Part shown: piece by piece, positions 13,501-18,695 of the stretch | Numbering within the stretch: position 1 is the stretch's first letter | How the letters are laid out: each line of letters opens with the position of its first letter | DNA from: Agromyces sp. | GTDB taxonomy: Bacteria > Actinomycetota > Actinomycetes > Actinomycetales > Microbacteriaceae | Assembly (NCBI GenBank): GCA_031178025.1 | Contig: JAPSJU010000011.1 | Location: 1-20,707, forward strand | Length of the DNA stretch: 20,707 bases | Direction: 5' to 3' | Notes under the pieces: generated by a model | The model's input: the letters and a program-made list of their open reading frames with translations, nothing else | Told to the model about the DNA's origin: nothing | Databases searched by the model: none | Position numbers and translations under genes: made by a program

Positions 13501-16397
13501 CGGACCCCGACGGCGGGCCACTCGAGCTGACGGCGGTGGAGCCGACCGTCGACGGTGCGACCGCGGTCATCGACGGCGACACCGTCGAGGTGGAGGTGCC
13601 CGCGGGCGAGGAGGACTACGGCTTCATCTACACCGTCGAGAACGCACGGCTCGGCACGGCGTCGAGCTTCCTCACGGTCAAGACGAGGAACGACGCTCCG
13701 CTCGCCCGGCCCGAGGCTGCCGATACGGTGCTGAGCCTCAGTGACGTCCTCGGCGAGGAGTCGGTCGACGTCGAGGTGCTTCGCAACGTCTTCCTGGCCG
13801 ACGGCGACGCCGCCGACCTCGATGTCTCCCTCGTCGGCGGCTACGATGCCGGCGCGGAAGTCCGGGACGACGGCACCGTCCGCGTCGCCGTCGAGGACCG
13901 CCGCCGCATCATCCCCTTCCGGGTGAGCCATCCCGAGGACGCCACGGTCCAGGGGCTGGCGTTCATCTGGGTGCCCGGCCACGACGATGCGCTCCCGCAG
14001 CTCCGGCGCGACGCCCGCGACGTGCGCGTGCAGAGCGGCGAGCAGGTGCTCCTCGAACTGGAGGACTACGTCATCGCGGCGTCCGGGAAGCCGGTGCGGA
14101 TCGCGGATGACGCCACCGTGCGCGCGTCGCACAGCGACGGCAGCGACCTCGTCGTCGACGCGGACACCCTGCGGTTCCGGAGCGAGCCGGGCTACTTCGG
14201 TCCGGCGTCGATCTCGTTCGCTGCGACCGACGGCGAATCCGCGACCGACCCCTCCGGCCGGACCGGGACGATCGTGATCCCCATCACCGTCGAGCCGACC
14301 GAGGATCAGCCTCCGGCCTTCACCGGCGGGGTGATCGACTTCGAGCCCGGCCAATCCAAGACGATCGACCTCGTGAAGCTCACCAACTACCCGTATCCCG
14401 ACGCCGTCGACGGGCTCCGGTTCGGCATCCTCGAGCCGCGGCCCGAGGGATTCGACGTGGCACTCGACGGCCGCGAGCTGACCATCACGGCGGCGGAGTC
14501 GACGCCGAACGGAACGCGTGAGCCCGTCTCGATCGAGGTGGAGGACGCCCGCGGCGCCGGGCAGGCCGGCCGGATCGAGTTGCGCGTGGTCCCGTCGACG
14601 AGGCCGGTGGCCCAGCCCGCACCGGACCTCGCGGTGGCCGCGCGGGGTCGCACGACGACGATCGACGTCCTCGAGAACGACCGGGCGACGAATCCCTTCC
14701 CCGACACGCCGTTGCGCGTCGTCGGCGTTCGCGGCCTCGACGAGGGCCTCCCGGCCGGCGTCGTGATCGAGCCGAGCGAGGACCGCTCGACCCTCACGGT
14801 CGCGGTCGGCCCGGGCGCTGCGCCGGTCAACACGACGCTGCAGTACCAGGTCGCGGACGCGACCGGCGACCCCAGCCGATTCGCGTGGGGCACCATCACG
14901 GTCTCGGTGCAGGATCGCCCCGACCCGGTGACCGGAGCACGCGTGACGGGATTCGGGGACGGAACCCTCGATGTGGTCTTCGGCGCAGGCAACTTCAACA
15001 ATGCTCCGATCACCGGCTACGAGATCAGTCTCATCGCATCGGGCAGCGGCGCGGTGCTCGGGACGTCGACATGCGGGGCGACGACCTGCACCGTGCCGAC
15101 GCCCGGGAACGGTCAGGCGAACGCCGTGTTCGTGCGCGTGCAGGCCCGGAACGCCATCGGGCTCTCGGATCCCGTCGACGCGCCGGGGCCGATCTGGTCC
15201 GACGTGATCCCGCCTCCTCCCAACGGGCTTCGCGCGCTCCCGCTCGATGGACGGCTCCGCATCGAGTGGGATCCGGTCGGCACCGGCGCCGGCAGCGCGG
15301 TCGAGGCGTATGTCGTCACGGTGGGCGGGGTGTCGAGCGAGGTGGACGCCGCAGGAGCGTGCACGCCCACCACCTGCGCCACCGAGTCGCACGGGCTCGA
15401 GAACGGCAGCCAGGTCCCGTTCACCGTGAGCGCGCGGAACGAGGCGTACCCGGCGCTCGCTGCATGGACCGAGGCGGGCGGCACGGGAACCCCGTTCGGG
15501 TCGCCGGTCGCCGGTGGCATCACCGTGACCGGCGACTCGGTCGCCGGAACGGTCGTCGTGTCCTGGTCGCCGTTCGCCGGCAACGGCGACGCCATCGGGG
15601 GCTACTTCGTGCAGCGTCTCGCCGACGGGCACACCGACGTGCCCACCGGCCTGCAGGCGTGCTCGGTCACGAGCCCGGCACCCGGCAGCGTGATCGCCCC
15701 CGCGCCCGGAGGTTCGGTCGCCGAGGTCGTCCAGGTCGGTCCGGATGCCTCGAGCGTGCAGTTCTCGGGCACCGCCACCGAGTCCACGCGATACTCCTTC
15801 GTCGTCTGGGGCTACAACCGGGCGGGATGCGTCAACACCGAGGTCGCCGGCACGGTCGTCCGCCCGGCTCCCGGCGCCGTCGGCGGGGTGCACTCGAGCA
15901 TGGGCTGGATGAATCAGGAGACCTGGGACAGGTACATCGACCGGGTGGACGCCGGCCTCTTCGCCCGGCTGCAGATCGTCGCCGTCGCTCCGAACGGGGC
16001 GCAGCTCGGTTCGCCGGTCGAGTTCGGGGGGTCCGGGTGGCTGCGTTCCCTCCTCGCACAGCCGTTCGGCCAGACGGCACGTTTCCAGGTACGCTCATGC
16101 TCCTTCTGGGGCAGCTGCGGACCGTGGTCCGAGGTGCTGCCGAAGGAGGCAACGCCGTCGCTCACGTTCGCGCTGCCCAGCCGCACGTGGAACGCCGGAA
16201 CGGCAACCTGGTCGTGGACGGCCCCGCCCGCCAATTCCGGTCTGCCCGTGGCGTTCCGGTGCGGTGTCGACGGCGACGCCGACGGCCGCGCCGCGCAATC
16301 GTCCACGACGTGCCAGGTCCCCGGGGCGGGAGCGGGGGACCGGGTCTGGTTGGATGTTGAGATCGCGGGTCTCAGCGTGAGATACGAGAACCGATGA
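10524..16397 (+). CDS. Giant membrane-anchored surface protein with propeller-like, Ig-like and Fn3-like domains
   Basis: A 1957-residue protein. One hydrophobic helix at about 11-37, not followed by a clear cleavage site, should anchor it with the bulk outside. Residues about 38-385 resemble a beta-propeller (VLVLDRERASVGIVDSTTS-type YVTN-like blades) with Cys295 and Cys308. Residues about 389-1465 hold roughly 11 Ig/cadherin-like modules of about 98 residues, several with the VL.ND.D..G signature of tandem bacterial Ig domains, and no cysteine. Residues about 1466-1957 hold about five Fn3-like modules, each with two cysteines. There is no LPXTG motif, C-terminal membrane helix or enzymatic domain. 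The start ATG overlaps the kinase stop; MoxR follows after 13 bp. It is probably a structural, adhesive or sensing envelope component controlled by the neighbouring kinase and MoxR/DUF58 proteins; the function is unknown. Confidence 0.9.
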   Translation: MRIPDLSGSRSAVATGAAMTAVIAIIAGVAVASGGYAAQRVDLGDGAVWVVSNEFQSIGRANTVVHELNSVVETSSNAAEVVQQGATVLVLDRERASVGIVDSTTSTVIDTVPVPPGDTSLALAGSRAVLAAGGGVWSVPIDQLANFRSESEPMLTFGAGAVTSVDPSGVMFAYTPTTGAVARVDAAEEETVAARWELPPVDDGHEVQITSVAEHWVVLDATDRTLYIDGRTVDLDDLLEDDSDPVLQEPAVEGDAVAIGVRGGLLRAPLDGSEPQRVVDGVSGAPARPMLHDGCLHAAWRNEAWRSCGDAGERRAPLEEAAGVGELAFLVNGDALVLNDRTSGRSWAASDDYALIDNWDELLVNDRTEQTIEKNDPDAQPTIEKSQVPPVAVADELGARPGRTTLLPVLMNDHDANGDVLVVEGVDGQLPPGARLDLVADNQQLQLTLDDTVSGPISFGYSVGDGRGGTAHASVTIAVRDADENSPPAQQRESRAVVAVGGRVTTPVLGDWIDPDGDPFFLRSAVVDAPDALSSTAEGIVVFDEMRGDGPTRMVELVVSDGRDEGVGALSVAVRAPGDVPLIAEPFVASATAGEEIRIEPLRHVRGGSGQVRLSAVPAKPDVTVTPDFDGGTFRFTSNVVGTHYLEYSVTDGISTPTGLVRVEVAAPPDRDTTPITVPHTAFMRMEQPVDVDVLATDIDPMGGVLIVTGIIDSSEDEGVRIEVIEHRILRVTLTRPLGTGSTTIGYEVSNGLAEAEGEVTIVQVPEPESTQPPVAAPDTISARTGDVIDIGVLDNDEHPDSLPITLAADLVEQPEQGLLFTAGDRLRYFAPEEPGEFEALYRIDASDGQFATATVKISVRAADADTNTAPVPRAVTARVIAGETVRIPIPLGGTDPDGDSVQLLGQGSNPDRGAVVDRGGDWLEYRAGEYSAGTDTFDYEVVDALGARASGSIRVGIAPPRLDGARAPIAIEDEVTVRPDRTISVRVLENDSDPDGGPLELTAVEPTVDGATAVIDGDTVEVEVPAGEEDYGFIYTVENARLGTASSFLTVKTRNDAPLARPEAADTVLSLSDVLGEESVDVEVLRNVFLADGDAADLDVSLVGGYDAGAEVRDDGTVRVAVEDRRRIIPFRVSHPEDATVQGLAFIWVPGHDDALPQLRRDARDVRVQSGEQVLLELEDYVIAASGKPVRIADDATVRASHSDGSDLVVDADTLRFRSEPGYFGPASISFAATDGESATDPSGRTGTIVIPITVEPTEDQPPAFTGGVIDFEPGQSKTIDLVKLTNYPYPDAVDGLRFGILEPRPEGFDVALDGRELTITAAESTPNGTREPVSIEVEDARGAGQAGRIELRVVPSTRPVAQPAPDLAVAARGRTTTIDVLENDRATNPFPDTPLRVVGVRGLDEGLPAGVVIEPSEDRSTLTVAVGPGAAPVNTTLQYQVADATGDPSRFAWGTITVSVQDRPDPVTGARVTGFGDGTLDVVFGAGNFNNAPITGYEISLIASGSGAVLGTSTCGATTCTVPTPGNGQANAVFVRVQARNAIGLSDPVDAPGPIWSDVIPPPPNGLRALPLDGRLRIEWDPVGTGAGSAVEAYVVTVGGVSSEVDAAGACTPTTCATESHGLENGSQVPFTVSARNEAYPALAAWTEAGGTGTPFGSPVAGGITVTGDSVAGTVVVSWSPFAGNGDAIGGYFVQRLADGHTDVPTGLQACSVTSPAPGSVIAPAPGGSVAEVVQVGPDASSVQFSGTATESTRYSFVVWGYNRAGCVNTEVAGTVVRPAPGAVGGVHSSMGWMNQETWDRYIDRVDAGLFARLQIVAVAPNGAQLGSPVEFGGSGWLRSLLAQPFGQTARFQVRSCSFWGSCGPWSEVLPKEATPSLTFALPSRTWNAGTATWSWTAPPANSGLPVAFRCGVDGDADGRAAQSSTTCQVPGAGAGDRVWLDVEIAGLSVRYENR
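11688..14918 (+). repeat. Region encoding about 11 tandem Ig/cadherin-like modules
   Basis: This codes residues 389-1465 of the giant protein. Module boundaries are set by recurring openings such as PPVAVADE, QPPVAAPDTI and RAPIAIEDEV, and by cores such as VLMNDHDANGD, VLATDIDP, VLDNDEHPD, TDPDGDS, VLENDSDPDGG and VLENDRATN. Modules average 98 residues. They are diverged at the DNA level: I see no long identical repeats, so this is old duplication rather than a recently expanding array. The whole stretch lacks cysteine codons. Confidence 0.75.
14919..16394 (+). repeat. Region encoding about 5 Fn3-like modules, each with a Cys pair
   Basis: This codes residues 1466-1957 of the giant protein. 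Fn3 cues are PITGYEISL, VRVQARNAIGLSDP, LRIEWDPV, AYVVTVGG, FTVSARN, VVVSWSPF, GGYFVQRL and YSFVVWGYN. Cysteines come as 1517/1522, 1613/1618, 1713/1769, 1859/1865 and 1913/1930, one pair per module. The last two modules are the most divergent and their Fn3 assignment is less sure. Confidence 0.65.
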
Positions 16398-16410
16398 GCG
16401 AGGAACAGCC

Positions 16411-17382
16411 ATGACGATGACCCCACAGGAGGCCACCCGGTTCGCGGCGAACCTCGATCGACTCGTCGCCGCGGTGGAGGAGGTCCTGCTCGGCAAGAAC
16501 CGGGTCGTCCGGCTCGCCTTCACGGCGCTCCTCAGCGAGGGGCACCTCCTGCTCGACGACGTGCCGGGCACCGGCAAGACCTCGCTCGCCCGCGCGATGG
16601 CGCAGTCCGTCGACGGCACGAGCAATCGCGTGCAGTTCACTCCCGACCTCCTGCCGGGGGACATCACCGGCGTCACGGTCTACGACCAGCGCAGTGGCGT
16701 ATTCGAGTTCCACCCGGGCCCGGTCTTCGCGAACATCGTGTTGGCGGACGAGATCAACCGGGCGAGCCCGAAGACCCAGTCGGCGCTCCTCGAGGTGATG
16801 GAGGAGGGCCAGATCACCGTCGACGGTCGTACGCACCCCGTGGGGCATCCGTTCATGGTGATCGCGACGCAGAACCCGGTCGAGCAGGCTGGGACGTACC
16901 GGCTCCCCGAAGCCCAGCTCGATCGCTTCCTGATGCGTTCCTCGATCGGGTATCCCGACCACGCCTCCACCATCCGCATCCTCGAGGGCGCGGACCAGCG
17001 CGCGCACGACCAGCAGGTCCCGCCGCAGCTGCGTGCCGACGAGATCGTGGAGATGGCGGCGCTCGCGCGCACCGTCTACGTCGACCCCACGATCCACGAC
17101 TACGTCTCCCGGCTCATCGACGCCACCCGCACCGCTCGCGAGGTCCGACTCGGGGTGAGCGTCCGCGGGGCGCTCGCACTCATCCGTGCCGCCAAGACGC
17201 ACGCCGCCGCCCGCGGCCGGCATTACGTCGTGCCCGACGACGTCAAGGCGCTCGCGGAACCCGTGCTGGCGCACCGGCTGATCCTCGACCCGGAGGCCGA
17301 GTTCGACGGGGTCACCGCGTCCAACATGATCGCCCAGGTGCTCATCGAGACGCCGCCGCCCTCCACGAGGCAGGCCGTGTGA
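16411..17382 (+). CDS. MoxR-family AAA+ ATPase
   Basis: Cytoplasmic AAA+ chaperone-like ATPase of 323 residues, the usual MoxR size. Walker A is VPGTGKTS at 51-58 with Lys56; Walker B is VLADEINRA at 110-118 with Asp113/Glu114; sensor 1 is in IATQNP at 151-156; the LDRF block at 170-173 carries a conserved Arg. The C-terminal lid domain includes GVSVRGALALIRAAK. MoxR proteins typically act with DUF58/VWA partners to assemble or activate other proteins. Here DUF58 starts inside the moxR stop (GTGA overlap) and the giant protein ends 13 bp upstream, so both are candidate clients. A GCGAGGAA element 6 nt before ATG 16411 is the ribosome-binding site; ATG 16417 is an alternative start. Confidence 0.95.
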   Translation: MTMTPQEATRFAANLDRLVAAVEEVLLGKNRVVRLAFTALLSEGHLLLDDVPGTGKTSLARAMAQSVDGTSNRVQFTPDLLPGDITGVTVYDQRSGVFEFHPGPVFANIVLADEINRASPKTQSALLEVMEEGQITVDGRTHPVGHPFMVIATQNPVEQAGTYRLPEAQLDRFLMRSSIGYPDHASTIRILEGADQRAHDQQVPPQLRADEIVEMAALARTVYVDPTIHDYVSRLIDATRTAREVRLGVSVRGALALIRAAKTHAAARGRHYVVPDDVKALAEPVLAHRLILDPEAEFDGVTASNMIAQVLIETPPPSTRQAV

Positions 17383-18695
17383 CCTTCGCCCAGACGCGTA
17401 CGTCCATCCCCGAGGAGGCGAGGAAGGAGGGGTTGCTCGCGGTCGTCATCGGCCGCGCGGTCCTGCGCGTCGCCGCAGCGACCTCCGTCGTCGCAGGCTG
17501 GAGCGCGGCAGTGCGCAGCGTCGTCACACCCCTCGGCTGGGCCGTGATCGCCGGCGCGGTCGTCGCACTCCTCATCGGGTACGCCTGGGGGTGGGCGGAG
17601 TTCATCGCGATCGGATGGGGGCTGGCCGTGCTCGTCGCCGCTGCCTCCGGCTGGCTGGTCGGGCGCGGGGCGTCGACGATCGACCTCGTGCTTCCGACGC
17701 CGCGGGTCGTCGTCGGCGAGGTCGCGGAGGCACGACTCGTCGCCGCGAACCCCGACCGCCGGCGCTTCGGCGGCGTGCAGCTCGAGGTGCCGGTCGGGGG
17801 CAGGGTCGTCGAGCGGGTGCTTCCCGGCCTGCCGCGCGGCGGCGCCTTCGACGAGCAGTTCCGCATCCCCACCGACCGTCGCGGTGTCGTGCCGGTGGGA
17901 CCCGCTCGGACCGTCCGGGCCGACCCGATCGGCCTGATGCGCCGCGAGATCGTGTGGTCGCAGGTCGTCGAACTGCACGTGCATCCGCGCACGATCGCGA
18001 TCGCTCCGCTCAGCACGGGATTCATCCGCGACCTCGAGGGCACCCCCACCCGCGACCTCACCGCGAGCGACATCGCCTTCCACGCCCTGCGGGAGTACGT
18101 GCCGGGCGATGATCGGCGATTCATCCACTGGAAGAGCTCGGCGAAGACCGGCACCTTCATGGTGCGCCAGTTCGAGGAGACCCGCCGCAGCCGGCTCATG
18201 GTGCTCCTCGACCTCGAGCCCGGGGCATACGCGGACGACGCCGAGTTCGAGCTCGCCGTGAGTGCTGCGGCCTCCATCGGGGCCCGAGCCATCCGCGACG
18301 CGCGCACCCTGTCCCTCGTGGTGTCCGGACGCGGCGGCGGAAGTCGGGGAAGCGCGATGCGGGAACTGCCGACCGTCTCCAGGGACCGCCTCCTCGACGC
18401 CCTCTGCCTCGTCGAGCGTGACGAGACGGCCGTGCTCCTGCCCGATGTGACGCGCGCCGCCGCCGAGGTGCTGCCGGGCGTCTCCCTCGCGATCCTCGTC
18501 ACCGGATCCGCCAGGGGCATCGCACCGCTGCGAGCGGCCGCCTCGCGCCTGCCGGGCGGCATCGACACCATGGCGGTGCAGTGCGCACCCGACGGCGAGC
18601 CGACGGCACGGACCATCGCGGGCCTCACGCTCTTCGGGATCGGCTACCTCGAGGACCTGCGCGCGATGCTCGCGAGATCGGCGTCGGTCGGATGA
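17379..18695 (+). CDS. DUF58 (VWA-like) membrane protein
   Basis: A 438-residue partner protein of MoxR. Two membrane helices lie at about 53-70 and 74-94, followed by a beta-rich segment (about 100-210) and the signature DUF58 block REYVPGDDRRFIHWKSSA at 238-255. The C-terminal VWA-like half follows, but its metal-site position reads LLDLEPG at 276-282 instead of D-x-S-x-S, so metal-dependent adhesion is unlikely. The start is a GTG overlapping the moxR stop; the stop overlaps the next ATG as ATGA. This MoxR-DUF58-transglutaminase order is common in bacteria. The expected role is to link the MoxR ATPase to the membrane and to its client; no client is proven. Confidence 0.92.
   Translation: MTFAQTRTSIPEEARKEGLLAVVIGRAVLRVAAATSVVAGWSAAVRSVVTPLGWAVIAGAVVALLIGYAWGWAEFIAIGWGLAVLVAAASGWLVGRGASTIDLVLPTPRVVVGEVAEARLVAANPDRRRFGGVQLEVPVGGRVVERVLPGLPRGGAFDEQFRIPTDRRGVVPVGPARTVRADPIGLMRREIVWSQVVELHVHPRTIAIAPLSTGFIRDLEGTPTRDLTASDIAFHALREYVPGDDRRFIHWKSSAKTGTFMVRQFEETRRSRLMVLLDLEPGAYADDAEFELAVSAAASIGARAIRDARTLSLVVSGRGGGSRGSAMRELPTVSRDRLLDALCLVERDETAVLLPDVTRAAAEVLPGVSLAILVTGSARGIAPLRAAASRLPGGIDTMAVQCAPDGEPTARTIAGLTLFGIGYLEDLRAMLARSASVG

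Noticed and set aside
10899..15893. 1664-codon open frame on the minus strand, inside the giant surface-protein gene
   Set aside because: It is antisense to a gene with clear domain structure. Its translation is rich in Arg, Asp, His and Gly without recognisable domains, as expected when GC-rich third positions remove stop codons from the opposite strand.
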